DNA of 64,000 nucleotides from UBA7332 sp051648105 (GCA_051648105.1 JBOFEN010000056.1:36960-100959); one strand, 5' to 3'. Positions 7,242 through 17,662 are shown, numbered from the stretch's first letter. Notes: a model not told the origin generated them from the letters alone. A program made the numbers and translations.

Positions 7242-9521
7242 TCAAAGCGGATCGACATCATAATATAGAAATACGGACTTGAAGTTATCATCCTCTAGAA
7301 GCTCTAAACGTACGTGTTGCAGGGCTTCCTTAACCTTCACAACAGAGGCTGAAGATTCAATCTTTAACACAATTTTCTTTATATAAAGAGTCTGCACTCG
7401 CGAAACGGGCGGATAATCAGGTCCTAAAACCCTCTCACCAAACACTTTTCTCAGCTCTTGAGCCATCTTATTGGCGAGTTGATCGAGCATCTTCTCATTC
7501 TTATGCTTAAGATAAACAGCAATAAGGCGATAGTATGGAGGATAGTTAAAACTGTGTCTCTCTATCATCTGTGTATTAAACATACCTTTATAGTCATTCT
7601 CTATCACCTGCTGAATGAGTAGCGACTTAGGATCGGCTGTCTGAAGTATCACGTTACCACGCTTACCCTTTCGTCCAGCTCGCCCACTCACCTGCGCCAT
7701 CAACTGATAAGCTCTCTCTTGTGCTCTAAAATCGGGATAGCTCATCAGGGTGTCGGCACTGAGTATGCCCACGATACTCACGTTGTCGAAGTCAAGACCC
7801 TTAGAGACCATCTGCGTACCGATAAGAATTTTTGTCTCACCCTTTGTAAATCTCTCTATGATCTCTTGGTAGGCTCTCTTGGTTCGCGTTGTATCCATGT
7901 CCATACGCTCCACGCCGACCTCAGGAAATAGCTCTTTCACCTCATCTTCTATGCGCTCCGTACCAAATCCGCGGCTCTCCATTGCTGGGTTTCCGCAGGC
8001 GGGACATACGCGAACTACATCTTGAGTATATCCACAGTAGTGGCATGTGAGTTGTCGTAGGCCTTTGTGGTAGGTCAAACTCACATCACAATATTTACAT
8101 TTAGGCACATATGAGCATAGAGTGCACTCGAGCAAAGGTGCAAAACCTCTTCTGTTTTGAAATAGAATGACCTGCTCGTTACTATCTAGAGCAAGCTTCA
8201 TGCTTTCTATAAGCTGAGGAGAGAAGTTTGACTTCATCTGCTTCTTGCGTCTTAGCTCTTTGATGTCAATGGCCGTTATTAGTGGCAGCTCTATTCCCTC
8301 GTGGCGAGTAAGAAGCTCTACAAATCCGAACTTACCATTGACTGCATTGAAGTAACTCTCGAGAGATGGTGTGGCTGTACCCAATAAAACTTTGGCTTTG
8401 TGTTGGGCGGCAAGCACAATGGCTGCACTTCGTGCATGATATCTAGGAGCTGGATCATACTGCTTATAGGTATTCTCGTGCTCTTCATCAATTATTACAA
8501 GCCCTAGCTTCCTAAATGGTAAGAAGATTGAGGATCTAACCCCAAGTACTATATCAATACCCTTATCATTAAGGAGATTATTCCACACCTCAATACGTTC
8601 ATTATCTGAGAAACGGGAGTGGTATATAGCTATTCGACTACCAAACACTCGCTGCAATCTCTGAGTCAACTGAGTGGTAAGGGCTATCTCTGGCACAAGA
8701 TAAAGAACCTGCTTGCCCTGTGCGAGAGCATCCTCTATCATGCGAATGTATATCTCTGTCTTACCACTTCCGGTCACACCAAGCAGGAGGGTTACATCCT
8801 TTTGCTCGAAGCTACTGTTGATTTCATCATAAGCTTTCGATTGTGCCTCATTGAGATCGTAGGAGTCAACCACATCCTTCTTATAGCCAGGAAGGCGACT
8901 AACCTCCTTTTGATATACCTCTAGTATCCCCTTCTCCACTAAATTAGCAAGCTGAGTAGTTGTGGCTTCGGCCTTCTCCAGCAGGGCTTTCTTCTGAACC
9001 TCCTTAGGTGTGTCATCAATCATAAACTGAGACAAGGAGATGAAGTTCATCAATATATTAAGTTGCTTTGGGGCTCTGGAAAGCTCCTCAAAGGCTTTCT
9101 GCAATCTATCCTGATCTGCACGAGGGAAGGTCAAGCGTACCCAATCCTCCTTCTTTGGAGTATAGCCCTCTCCATCCTCCTCGTTCTTAAGACCTGCAGG
9201 CATCGCAGCTTTATAGACGTCACCTACTGGACATAAGTAATAGTCAGCAATCCATTCCCAAAAACGGAGCTGCCCATCACGGAGTATAGGGGCATCATCA
9301 CAAATCTGAACTATGGGTTTAGCCACATACCCCTCTGGTGCACGATTGTGCACACCGACTACAATACCTGTATATAGTTTACTCTTTCCAAAAGGCACCA
9401 CCACTCTAAAGCCTATCTGCGGAATTATCTCCATATCCGAAGGCACGGCGTAGGTATAGTATCGCTCCATAGGAAGTGGCAGAATAACATCCACAAAGGT
9501 ATTGCTTGAGAAGAGTGACAT
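7242..9521 (-). CDS. priA: Primosomal replication protein N' (PriA helicase)
   Basis: A 759-residue superfamily 2 3'-5' DNA helicase that restarts replication at collapsed forks. The N-terminal 3'-DNA-binding domain opens with FVDVILPLPMERYYTYAVP. Walker A is LLGVTGSGKTEIY (about residues 243-255) and the DEAH-type box is VIIDEEHENTYKQ. A zinc-binding insertion has eight cysteines in paired CxxC-like sets (CTLCSYVPKCKYC, CHYCGY, CPACGN). Later helicase motifs include ILIGTQMVSKGLDF and QVSGRAGR. Length is slightly above E. coli PriA, as is usual for Bacteroidales. Confidence 0.97.
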   Translation of the reverse strand: MSLFSSNTFVDVILPLPMERYYTYAVPSDMEIIPQIGFRVVVPFGKSKLYTGIVVGVHNRAPEGYVAKPIVQICDDAPILRDGQLRFWEWIADYYLCPVGDVYKAAMPAGLKNEEDGEGYTPKKEDWVRLTFPRADQDRLQKAFEELSRAPKQLNILMNFISLSQFMIDDTPKEVQKKALLEKAEATTTQLANLVEKGILEVYQKEVSRLPGYKKDVVDSYDLNEAQSKAYDEINSSFEQKDVTLLLGVTGSGKTEIYIRMIEDALAQGKQVLYLVPEIALTTQLTQRLQRVFGSRIAIYHSRFSDNERIEVWNNLLNDKGIDIVLGVRSSIFLPFRKLGLVIIDEEHENTYKQYDPAPRYHARSAAIVLAAQHKAKVLLGTATPSLESYFNAVNGKFGFVELLTRHEGIELPLITAIDIKELRRKKQMKSNFSPQLIESMKLALDSNEQVILFQNRRGFAPLLECTLCSYVPKCKYCDVSLTYHKGLRQLTCHYCGYTQDVVRVCPACGNPAMESRGFGTERIEDEVKELFPEVGVERMDMDTTRTKRAYQEIIERFTKGETKILIGTQMVSKGLDFDNVSIVGILSADTLMSYPDFRAQERAYQLMAQVSGRAGRKGKRGNVILQTADPKSLLIQQVIENDYKGMFNTQMIERHSFNYPPYYRLIAVYLKHKNEKMLDQLANKMAQELRKVFGERVLGPDYPPVSRVQTLYIKKIVLKIESSASVVKVKEALQHVRLELLEDDNFKSVFLYYDVDPL

Positions 9522-9588
9522 AGTTTTATTTGTTTGTTATCGATTTGGGATGGTAAAAGTAGGCAAATAATATGCAATATAAAACCAA

Positions 9589-9633
9589 ATACTCTCTAAT
9601 AAGAGGTCGTTATGACCCCTCATTAGAGAGTAT
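9589..9633 (-). terminator. Probable terminator after the outer-membrane barrel gene
   Basis: ACTCTCTAAT at 9591-9600 pairs with ATTAGAGAGT at 9622-9631, with an imperfect inner stem (AGAGGTC against GACCCCT). The minus-strand sequence that follows is T-rich (ATTTGGTTTT). It sits between the barrel-protein stop at 9649 and the priA start at 9521. Confidence 0.6.
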
Positions 9634-9648
9634 TAAACATCGTATTTA

Positions 9649-10236
9649 TTAGAAATAGAGAGCGGCATTTAGTGTCCATCCTCTATTGCGGAAGCTATAA
9701 TCGTCATCATCAAAGATAAATTGGCTCTTTGTTATACCCCAGCTGTAGCTTGCTCCTATCTGAAGCTTACCGAGAAGCTCAATACCACCGCCTGCATTCA
9801 GACCCCAATCGAACTCATCAATCTCGAAGTTATCTCTAAAATCGCGGAAAGAGTCACCTACAGAGTAGCTCAAATATGGTCCCGCAGCCAAGAAAACACC
9901 AACTACATTGGGTATCCCTATCTTCCATTTAAGGTTGATTGGCACATCTATATATGATACATCTCCTTGAAATGTTTTATCTACAACGGTAATATCAACC
10001 CCCTTACGAGCATACACGATAGATGCATCAAGGCCTACACCCAAGAAGGGGATCATGGCCTCTATACTTGGACCCACATAGAATCCAGTCCTATTGGAAG
10101 CTTTAACGAGGTTGCCTGGTGAGGATATAGATACATCCGACAAGTTCATTCCCCCCTTAACACCGAATGCAATTTGTGCTGATAGTGGGAGAGACAACAG
10201 CAACAGACCAACTAACAACAGAGATAATCTTCTCAT
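9649..10236 (-). CDS. Outer-membrane beta-barrel protein, PorT-like family
   Basis: A 195-residue exported protein. A signal peptide (MRRLSLLLVGLLLLSLPLSAQ) is followed by IAFGVKGGMNLSDVSI, the classic opening of the PF13568-type Bacteroidota outer-membrane barrels. Alternating hydrophobic strands follow, and the chain ends in a terminal aromatic (WTLNAALYF), as expected for BAM-inserted barrels. This is a broad family of which PorT of the type IX secretion system is one member; this copy is not necessarily PorT. It is divergent from nadD and followed by a terminator, so it appears monocistronic. Confidence 0.85.
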   Translation of the reverse strand: MRRLSLLLVGLLLLSLPLSAQIAFGVKGGMNLSDVSISSPGNLVKASNRTGFYVGPSIEAMIPFLGVGLDASIVYARKGVDITVVDKTFQGDVSYIDVPINLKWKIGIPNVVGVFLAAGPYLSYSVGDSFRDFRDNFEIDEFDWGLNAGGGIELLGKLQIGASYSWGITKSQFIFDDDDYSFRNRGWTLNAALYF

Positions 10237-10352
10237 AACATATATTATTTAGTTTGATTTTAGTCTCCACAAAGTATAATAACAAATTTAACCACAAAAA
10301 AGATGGCAACTCTTTACTATCTTAGCAGACAAACAACACTTTTGAATCAACA

Positions 10353-10922
10353 ATGAGACAGATAGGAATCTTCCCTGGGTCTTTTAACCCCGTACACATT
10401 GGCCATTTGGCTCTGGCCAACTACATCTGTGAGTATGCTCATCTGGATGAGATATGGCTAATGGTTTCGCCACACAATCCTCTAAAAGAGCTTAGAGATC
10501 TAGCTTCTCCAGAAGATAGATTAGAGATGCTTCGCATAGCCCTCAAGGGAGATGAGAGGCTCAAAGCCTCTGACTTCGAACTGACATTACCACAACCTAG
10601 CTACACTATAACAACCCTCCAGAGACTATCCTCACTGCACAATGATTGTGAGTTCACTCTTATTATTGGCGGGGATAATTGGAGTAGCTTCCATAAATGG
10701 AGGGCTTGGCAAGAGATACTTGACAACTACAAGATAATAGTATACCCTCGCAAGGGTGAGACTATCCAAGAGCAAAGTAACGTGAGGGTTATAAGTGCTC
10801 CATTGATAGAGATCTCATCAACTATGATCAGAGACTCCATTCAAGAGGGGTTGTCACTTAGACACCTGATGCCAAATGGTGTTTTTGATTATATAAAGCA
10901 GATGAATCTATATGGTATCTAG
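10353..10922 (+). CDS. nadD: Nicotinate-nucleotide adenylyltransferase
   Basis: A 189-residue nucleotidyltransferase that makes deamido-NAD from nicotinate mononucleotide and ATP. The substrate-binding loop GSFNPVHIGHLALAN (about residues 9-23) carries the HxGH motif, and ISSTMIRDSIQEG (about 163-175) is the ISSTxIR signature. GGDNWSSFHKWRAW is also typical of the family. It is convergent with the PorZ-like gene, and the two coding regions overlap by 4 nt (10919-10922). Confidence 0.96.
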   Translation: MRQIGIFPGSFNPVHIGHLALANYICEYAHLDEIWLMVSPHNPLKELRDLASPEDRLEMLRIALKGDERLKASDFELTLPQPSYTITTLQRLSSLHNDCEFTLIIGGDNWSSFHKWRAWQEILDNYKIIVYPRKGETIQEQSNVRVISAPLIEISSTMIRDSIQEGLSLRHLMPNGVFDYIKQMNLYGI

Positions 10923-13213
10923 CGAACGATCATGATCTTGCTTACTACTCCGCCACTGCTATTCTCACTCGAGGCATAAACGAGGTAAACACCAGAGCCC
11001 ACTCTATCACCACGTAGGTCTCTTTGATCCCATACGAACTGTCCTCCTGTAGAAGTTCCCTCACACATCAAGTTGTTGTTGATGTCTGTGATCTTCACAG
11101 TTGATTCTGCCACCAATCCAGTTACAGTCACTATACCCTCATAGCCTGGACGCACTGGATTGGGGAAGGCGTACACATTATTATATACGCTAGCCCCTTC
11201 GGTAGCATCTGCTCTGAAGGATACAATACCACCGTCTGTACCGAAGAACACCTCTCCTGTCGTAGGGTGGATTGCTATTGATATCACATTATTCGATGGC
11301 AAGATAGAGTTCTCAGTGGTGAAATGGTGTATCGTCTCTTGACCATCTGCACTGATAAGATATACTCCACTCCCTTCCGTACCGAACCATTTGCGGTTAC
11401 CACCATCTACTACAATGGTCTTAATAGGCACGTATTCCAGTAGATAGTCAGCTAGATTAGTGCCATCATTACGTGGCACCTTTATGCGAGTAGCCGTAAA
11501 GTTAGAGTCAAAAGCCCTAGATGGAGAGTTCAGGACAATAGGACCAAGCTCTGTGCCTATCCATAACTTACCATCCTTATCCTCTACAATACAATAGAAG
11601 TAGACAGGATTAAAGAGCTTACCATCTTGATCGTAGAAGCTACTAAAGAAGCGAGTCTTATCATCCGAGGTAACATCAATCGTTCCTTGATCATCAAAAA
11701 CAAAGACGCCCTTCTGTGATAGTGGTCGCGGAACCACTACCCACTTGAGCCCACTCCTTGTTATTATTATCTCGCCTATGGTTCCCTTATTGGCAAGTTG
11801 ACTATAAGTCAAAGCACTCCAGGTGCCATCTGCCTTCAAAACGGAGATAGCACTTGGCACCTCTGTATTTGTCATAAAAAGATTACCCTTACTGTCATAA
11901 GCAAACCCATCAATACGGTTGTAGTTCTTGGCTATAGATTGTCCAGGAAATATGGATTGGATAGAGGTGTTATTGAGCTCACTGTTGTACAACTCAACAA
12001 ACTCATCATCTCTAAACTCATACAATCCTTCTCCCCATGAGGCTACATATACGTGAGACTTATCCTTAGGGTCAGCAATAACCCGAATAAAGTCCCTCGG
12101 AGTGACCCTCAATGCATCAATATATGGCACATCAACGTTGACCCATCTATCCTCATCGAAATAGAAAAGAGCTGCTGGGATATTCTCATTATTGCCCCAT
12201 CTCCCACCACCAACGACATACATCCTATCCTTGGCAACACTCATCGAGAAGGCATTATTAGTAGATGGCCCATCCATGACGATCTGCTGAGCTATATAAC
12301 TCCACTCACCACTTGATGATCTCTCCACAGAGTTAATACCCTTGGAACCTTGTGCCAGATACAACTCACCAGATTTGATAGAGGAGCAATCACTAACGCC
12401 GCTTATTGAGAGGTTAAATCTACTATTCAAGTCCTCAAAGATCACCATTGAACTACCCCCAACAAATACCAAATGATCACTCACGCTCTTCATTTTAGCA
12501 TAAGAGTGTAGATCATTGAGGAAATTCCATGAGCCATCTCGGCGTACATAAACACCATTACCTCTTACTTTTGCAAGCAGGTTACCCTGGAAGCTAACTA
12601 AATCCTCTGCCACATAGGCTACATCCAGACTCCAATTAGATATATCTAGGAGGTTATCACTAAGCTTTCCTCTATAGACACCCGAAGTACGAGCCACATA
12701 GAGATAGCCCTGATCCACCACCGAAGCTTTCACCTCATCAGGAAAAAGGTAGCTATCCTTAACCTCTCCTTTGCGGAGATTCAGAACAACCACTCCAAAT
12801 GGCATCGAGAGGTAAGCCTCACGACCTTCAATATAGATATGATTAGCCTCCTTGTCTGAGGATAATATCTTATTCTTTATATCCGGAATATTAAATACTC
12901 CATCACCCGTAAGAAGATCAACGTTTCCATTCTCATAACATATCACTAGCAGATCCTCTGATGAAGAGTAGGCTATCTGCTTAATATTGCTATCCGAAAG
13001 ACCATTTATCTTATTAAATGAACCACTCGACCCATCACTCTTGTCATAATAGAAGAGCTCTCCAGCAGAAACACCAAAGATCTTCGTTGGCGCCTCCTCA
13101 ACAATTGTCACACTACTATATGAGAAGTGAGTGCGCCAATCACCTATCGCAATCTGCGAAGAGAGCGACATGGCACCTAAAAGTATAGATATGATAAGAA
13201 GAATGCGCTTCAT
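10919..13213 (-). CDS. porZ: PorZ-like beta-propeller protein of the type IX secretion system
   Basis: A 764-residue exported protein: signal peptide (about 1-20), then IAIGDWRTHFSYSSV, the usual start of PorZ. Two beta-propeller regions are suggested by repeated segments such as YLYVARTSGVYRGKL, KDKSHVYVASWGEGLYEF and NRKWFGTEGSGVYLISADG. The last 80 residues resemble a T9SS type-A sorting domain (VYAFPNPVRPGYEGIVTVTGL ... GVYLVYASS ... KIMIVR). In Porphyromonas gingivalis PorZ sits on the cell surface and takes part in attaching cargo to anionic LPS. Length (776 in P. gingivalis, as I recall) and layout agree. It is the last gene of a YitT-rdgB-porZ run. An alternative is a generic two-component-propeller protein. 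Confidence 0.8.
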   Translation of the reverse strand: MKRILLIISILLGAMSLSSQIAIGDWRTHFSYSSVTIVEEAPTKIFGVSAGELFYYDKSDGSSGSFNKINGLSDSNIKQIAYSSSEDLLVICYENGNVDLLTGDGVFNIPDIKNKILSSDKEANHIYIEGREAYLSMPFGVVVLNLRKGEVKDSYLFPDEVKASVVDQGYLYVARTSGVYRGKLSDNLLDISNWSLDVAYVAEDLVSFQGNLLAKVRGNGVYVRRDGSWNFLNDLHSYAKMKSVSDHLVFVGGSSMVIFEDLNSRFNLSISGVSDCSSIKSGELYLAQGSKGINSVERSSSGEWSYIAQQIVMDGPSTNNAFSMSVAKDRMYVVGGGRWGNNENIPAALFYFDEDRWVNVDVPYIDALRVTPRDFIRVIADPKDKSHVYVASWGEGLYEFRDDEFVELYNSELNNTSIQSIFPGQSIAKNYNRIDGFAYDSKGNLFMTNTEVPSAISVLKADGTWSALTYSQLANKGTIGEIIITRSGLKWVVVPRPLSQKGVFVFDDQGTIDVTSDDKTRFFSSFYDQDGKLFNPVYFYCIVEDKDGKLWIGTELGPIVLNSPSRAFDSNFTATRIKVPRNDGTNLADYLLEYVPIKTIVVDGGNRKWFGTEGSGVYLISADGQETIHHFTTENSILPSNNVISIAIHPTTGEVFFGTDGGIVSFRADATEGASVYNNVYAFPNPVRPGYEGIVTVTGLVAESTVKITDINNNLMCEGTSTGGQFVWDQRDLRGDRVGSGVYLVYASSENSSGGVVSKIMIVR

Positions 13214-13226
13214 TTAATCTAGTTTT

Positions 13227-13805
13227 TTATTGGTTTAGAAATTCTATTAATGCTCTTACAGCTCTTGCCCTATGGCTCACCTTATTCTTTTCGCTAAGAG
13301 GAATCTCCGCAAAGGTCTTATCAAAACCCTCAGCTTTAAAGATTGGATCATACCCAAAGCCTTCGGCACCCGAACGACTCATAGTGATCTCACCCTTTAC
13401 GATACCCTCAAACGTATAATACTCCTCACCCATAACCAAAGTAACCACCGTACGAAAGCGTGCAGTTCTGTCACTCTTTCCATCCAGCTCACTGAGAAGT
13501 TTACTCATATTATCTTCTGAGCTCTTTCCCTCCCCAGCATAACGAGCTGAGATCACGCCTGGCGCACCATCAAGTGCTGCAACCTCAAGACCCGTATCAT
13601 CAGCAAAACAGTCGTAGCCGTAGCGCTCCTTCACCCATCTTGCTTTAATCATAGAGTTACCCTCTAAGGTATCAGCCGTCTCAGGAATATCTTCGTTACA
13701 ACCAATCTCACTAAGTCCTAATACACGAAACCCCGGAAGGAGCTGCTGCACCTCCCGAAGTTTGTTCATATTATTTGTGGCAAAAACCAACTCCTTTACC
13801 ATCAT
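13227..13805 (-). CDS. rdgB: dITP/XTP pyrophosphatase (RdgB/HAM1)
   Basis: A 192-residue house-cleaning nucleotide pyrophosphatase that hydrolyses dITP, XTP and ITP to monophosphates. Motifs are FATNNMNKLREVQ at the N-terminus (substrate loop), CFADDTGLEVAALDGAPGVISARYAGE (about residues 65-91) with the catalytic acidic residues, and GFGYDPIF and SHRARAV near the C-terminus. Length is standard. It begins 12 nt after the YitT-family stop and ends 13 nt before the PorZ-like start, so these three genes probably form one transcript. Confidence 0.96.
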   Translation of the reverse strand: MMVKELVFATNNMNKLREVQQLLPGFRVLGLSEIGCNEDIPETADTLEGNSMIKARWVKERYGYDCFADDTGLEVAALDGAPGVISARYAGEGKSSEDNMSKLLSELDGKSDRTARFRTVVTLVMGEEYYTFEGIVKGEITMSRSGAEGFGYDPIFKAEGFDKTFAEIPLSEKNKVSHRARAVRALIEFLNQ

Positions 13806-13816
13806 AATGTAGTCTC

Positions 13817-14686
13817 CTAACCTTTAATCTGGTCAAATCCCTGACCATAAACACCAATAACGTTTGACTGTGAGATAAAGGCGTTGTGATCTATTGACTT
13901 ACAAAGGCGCATTATCGAAACTGCCTCCGAACGTCTCGCCATAACAACCACTACCTTCACAGGCTCCTTAGAGTACCATCCAGTACCATCCAATATAGTA
14001 ACACCTCGGTTTACCTCCTTGTTTATAGCCTCAGCAATCTCTTCATGCTGTTTCGAGAAGATCATAAACTGAACCGATTGGCGTATACCGTTGATCAACA
14101 TATCCACCGTATAAGTCATGATAGCCATTGTTACGTAGCCATACATAACCTTCTCAATATCCCTAAACAATATATATGAACTAGAGATAATCAAGATATC
14201 GCAATACAAGATCATACGACCGAAGGTAATATTGCGATACTTATTCACTATTGCAGCAATAATATCCGTACCACCTGTCGAACCATTAGATGTGAATACA
14301 AGCCCCACACCCGCACCACAAAGCATCGCTCCAATGGCAATAGACATGAAAGTATCTCCCTTTACAAGTGGCTCAGTTATCCAGTCGCCCATAAATTTAA
14401 AGAGAAAAGTCAATATAACAACACCATATATAGTGCGAATGCTAAACTTGAATCCTACAAGCTTGATAGCAAAGAGCAGCAATATACCATTAATTGTACC
14501 GAAAGAGATATTAATTGGCAAGCCTGTGGCGTAGTATATCAAAGCAGATATACCCCCCATGCCACCTGTCACAACCTGATGCGGAACCAAGAACCCAGTA
14601 AACCCAACGGCATAGAGCATTAACCCAATAAAAATAAATGTGTAATCCTTAAGGGGATACCAGAATTGAAAAATACGATCTTTCAT
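13817..14686 (-). CDS. YitT family membrane protein (DUF161/DUF2179)
   Basis: A 289-residue integral membrane protein with about five or six helices in the first 200 residues (LMLYAVGFTGFLVP, LPINISFGTINGILLLFAI, MSIAIGAMLCGAGVGLVF). The signature GSTGGTDIIAAIVNKY is at about residues 131-146. The last 80 residues (EVNRGVTILDGTGWYSKEPVKVVVVMAR) form the cytosolic DUF2179 domain. Family function is unsettled. It is first in the run with rdgB and the PorZ-like gene. Confidence 0.92.
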   Translation of the reverse strand: MKDRIFQFWYPLKDYTFIFIGLMLYAVGFTGFLVPHQVVTGGMGGISALIYYATGLPINISFGTINGILLLFAIKLVGFKFSIRTIYGVVILTFLFKFMGDWITEPLVKGDTFMSIAIGAMLCGAGVGLVFTSNGSTGGTDIIAAIVNKYRNITFGRMILYCDILIISSSYILFRDIEKVMYGYVTMAIMTYTVDMLINGIRQSVQFMIFSKQHEEIAEAINKEVNRGVTILDGTGWYSKEPVKVVVVMARRSEAVSIMRLCKSIDHNAFISQSNVIGVYGQGFDQIKG

Positions 14687-14823
14687 CTTTTAAGATACTT
14701 GTTGATATTGTTTGTTTCTAATTTGATTAGTTCAACAGCGCCTAACTGTTGTGTTATTCCTTAAAATTTGGGCAAAATTAGGTAATTATTCTCACATAGC
14801 TCTCAACATATCCCAAAATAAGT

Positions 14824-14867
14824 ATAGCGAAGCGGGATACTATGATTAGTGAATCCCACTCCGCTAT
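14824..14867 (-). terminator. Probable terminator after leuS
   Basis: AGCGAAGCGGGAT at 14826-14838 pairs with ATCCCACTCCGCT at 14853-14865 (11 of 13 pairs, extendable by two A-T pairs), with a 14-nt loop. The following minus-strand tract is only moderately T-rich (ACTTATTTT). It lies 24 nt beyond the leuS stop. Confidence 0.5.
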
Positions 14868-14890
14868 TTACTATATGATAATCATATTCT

Positions 14891-17662
14891 TTAGATAACA
14901 ATATTGACCAACTTGTTTGGAACAACAATCACCTTCTTCGGCGCTTTGCCTTCCATCCATTTGGCAGACTGTTCGTGCTCAAGAGCCATCTTCTCGACAG
15001 CCTCTTTCGAGGTACCAGCCTCAACATCCATAGTGAAGCGAGCCTTACCATTGAAAGAAACACCATAAGATATAACACTCTCCTTCAAGTACTCCTCATT
15101 ATGCTCAGGGAATGAGGCATCACAAATAGTTGATGTAGCACCTATAGAAGCATATAGCTCCTCAGAGATATGCGGCGCAAATGGAGCAAGAGTGATAAGC
15201 AACTGCTCCAGAATAGCTCTTTTGTTACACTTAAGCGATGAAAGCTCATTAACACATATCATGAATGCTGCAACAGATGTGTTGAATGAGAAGTTCTCAA
15301 TATCAAAGTTCACCTTCTTGATCAACTTATGAAGAGACTTCAACTCATCAGCTGTAGGCTCTGCATCAACAACCATGAACTCACCCTCACGACTATAGAA
15401 CAAGTTCCACAGCTTACGCAAGAAACGGTGAACACCATCGATACCGTTCGTATCCCAAGGCTTAGACTGCTCCAAAGGCCCAAGGAACATCTCGTAAAGA
15501 CGAAGTGTATCAGCACCATACTTCTCAACAATAAGGTCTGGATTCACAACATTAAACATCGACTTAGACATCTTCTCAACAGCCCATCCACAGATATACT
15601 TGCCATCCTCAAGTATAAACTCAGCACTATTATACTCTGGATTCCAGCTCTTGAAGGCCTCCATATCTAGCTGATCATTAGATACGATGTTCACATCCAC
15701 GTGGAGAGGAGTCACATCATACTGATCTTTGAGATTTAGAGAGACGAAAGTGTTTGTTCCATTAATACGGTATACAAAGTTCGAACGTCCTTGTATCATA
15801 CCCTGGTTAACCAAACGTCTGAAAGGCTCATCCTCACAGATAACGCCAAGGTCAAAAAGGAACTTATTCCAAAAGCGGCTATAGATCAAGTGACCCGTAG
15901 CATGCTCCGTACCCCCAATGTAAAGGTCAACACTTCTCCAATACTCGTTTGACTCCTTCGAGACAAGAGCCTCAGAGTTACGAGGATCCATATATCTTAG
16001 ATAGTAAGCAGACGACCCAGCAAAACCAGGCATAGTGCACAACTCCATAGGGAATCCCTCGTCATTAACCCAATTAACAGCATGGCCTAAAGGAGGATCA
16101 CCATCTGCCGTAGGCAAGAATGAATCAATCTCCGGTAACTCAAGAGGCAATTTGCTCTCATCAAGCATATAAGGCATACCTTCCTTATAGTATACCGGGA
16201 ATGGCTCACCCCAATAGCGCTGACGACTAAAGATAGCATCTCTTAGGCGATAGTTAGTCTTAACCCTTCCTATACCCTTCTCTGTGATGAAAGCCTTAGT
16301 ACGCTCTATTGCATCCTTCACCTCAAGACCATTCAAGCTAAGCTCTGGCCCTGCTGAGTTGATCATGATACCCTCTTTGGCATCGAAGCTCTCCTCAGAA
16401 ACATCACACCCCTCGATAAGTGGTATGATAGGTAGGTTAAAGTGTTTTGCAAATGCATAGTCACGACCATCATGAGCAGGTACAGCCATAATAGCACCCG
16501 TACCATAACCAGCCAACACATAGTCGCTGATCCAAACCTCGATAGGCTCACCCGTTAGAGGATTGATTGCATACGAACCAGTGAAAACACCAGATACACG
16601 CTTATCTATCTGACGATCGCGCTCCGTCTTGTGCTTAACACTATCTAGGTAAGCATCAACAGCAGCTCTCTGATCTGCCGTCACAACCTGATTTACATAC
16701 TCACTCTCTGGAGCCAATACCATGAAGGTAACACCAAAGACTGTGTCTGCACGAGTCGTGAATATAGTGAATACAACATCCGAATCCTTAATAGCAAACT
16801 TCATCTCTGCACCCACAGACTTGCCAATCCAGTTGCGTTGAGTCTCTTTCAACGACTCAGACCACTGCAATCCATCAAGTCCAGTTAGGAGTCTATCTGC
16901 ATAAGCACCCACACGCAAGCACCACTGACGCATCACACGCTGCTCCACAGGGTGACCGCCGCGCTCAGAGACACCATTGACAACCTCATCGTTTGCCAAA
17001 ACCGTGCCAAGAGCACTACACCAGTTAACCATCGTGTCGCCTAGATAAGCAATACGGTAGTTCATCAAGCACTGCTGTTGCTCGCGCTCACTCATTGCCG
17101 ACCACTGCTGAGCCGTAAACTCAAGCTCCTCGCTGCATGCAGCCGAGACGCCCATCGAGCCATTGCTCTCAAAGGCAGCAACAAGCTCATCGATTGAACA
17201 AGCCTTCTGCTTAACTAGATCGTAATAACTAGCAAACATCTTTGTGAAGGCCCACTGCGTCCACTTATAGTAATCAGGCTCGCAAGTACGAATCTCTCTA
17301 TCCCAGTCGAAAGAGAAACCAATCTGGTCCAACTGCTCGCGGTAGCGTGCAATGTTTATCTTAGTGGTTATCGCAGGGTGTTGGCCAGTCTGAATAGCAT
17401 ACTGCTCAGCTGGAAGCCCATAGGCATCGTAGCCCATAGGGTGCAACACGTTGAAACCCTTTTGGCGCTTATAGCGCGAAAAGATATCAGAAGCTATATA
17501 GCCAAGAGGGTGTCCCACGTGAAGACCTGCTCCCGAAGGGTAGGGAAACATATCTAGGACATAGAACTTAGGCTTTGATGGGTCTGCAACAACCTTATAG
17601 GTCTGCTGCTCTCTCCATTGAGACTGCCATCTCTTCTCGATCTCTCTGAAATTATACTCCAT
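14891..17662 (-). CDS. leuS: Leucyl-tRNA synthetase
   Basis: A 923-residue class I aminoacyl-tRNA synthetase. The HIGH-type motif is PYPSGAGLHVGHPLGY (about residues 40-55) and the KMSKS loop is VEKMSKSMFN (about 700). The CP1 editing domain shows TIFTTRADTVFGVTFMVLAPE and MAVPAHDGRDYAFAKHF, with the conserved editing Asp. A large insertion around residues 640-690 (after YRINGTNTFVSL) is normal in Bacteroidales LeuRS. I see no T-box or leader structure upstream. Confidence 0.98.
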   Translation of the reverse strand: MEYNFREIEKRWQSQWREQQTYKVVADPSKPKFYVLDMFPYPSGAGLHVGHPLGYIASDIFSRYKRQKGFNVLHPMGYDAYGLPAEQYAIQTGQHPAITTKINIARYREQLDQIGFSFDWDREIRTCEPDYYKWTQWAFTKMFASYYDLVKQKACSIDELVAAFESNGSMGVSAACSEELEFTAQQWSAMSEREQQQCLMNYRIAYLGDTMVNWCSALGTVLANDEVVNGVSERGGHPVEQRVMRQWCLRVGAYADRLLTGLDGLQWSESLKETQRNWIGKSVGAEMKFAIKDSDVVFTIFTTRADTVFGVTFMVLAPESEYVNQVVTADQRAAVDAYLDSVKHKTERDRQIDKRVSGVFTGSYAINPLTGEPIEVWISDYVLAGYGTGAIMAVPAHDGRDYAFAKHFNLPIIPLIEGCDVSEESFDAKEGIMINSAGPELSLNGLEVKDAIERTKAFITEKGIGRVKTNYRLRDAIFSRQRYWGEPFPVYYKEGMPYMLDESKLPLELPEIDSFLPTADGDPPLGHAVNWVNDEGFPMELCTMPGFAGSSAYYLRYMDPRNSEALVSKESNEYWRSVDLYIGGTEHATGHLIYSRFWNKFLFDLGVICEDEPFRRLVNQGMIQGRSNFVYRINGTNTFVSLNLKDQYDVTPLHVDVNIVSNDQLDMEAFKSWNPEYNSAEFILEDGKYICGWAVEKMSKSMFNVVNPDLIVEKYGADTLRLYEMFLGPLEQSKPWDTNGIDGVHRFLRKLWNLFYSREGEFMVVDAEPTADELKSLHKLIKKVNFDIENFSFNTSVAAFMICVNELSSLKCNKRAILEQLLITLAPFAPHISEELYASIGATSTICDASFPEHNEEYLKESVISYGVSFNGKARFTMDVEAGTSKEAVEKMALEHEQSAKWMEGKAPKKVIVVPNKLVNIVI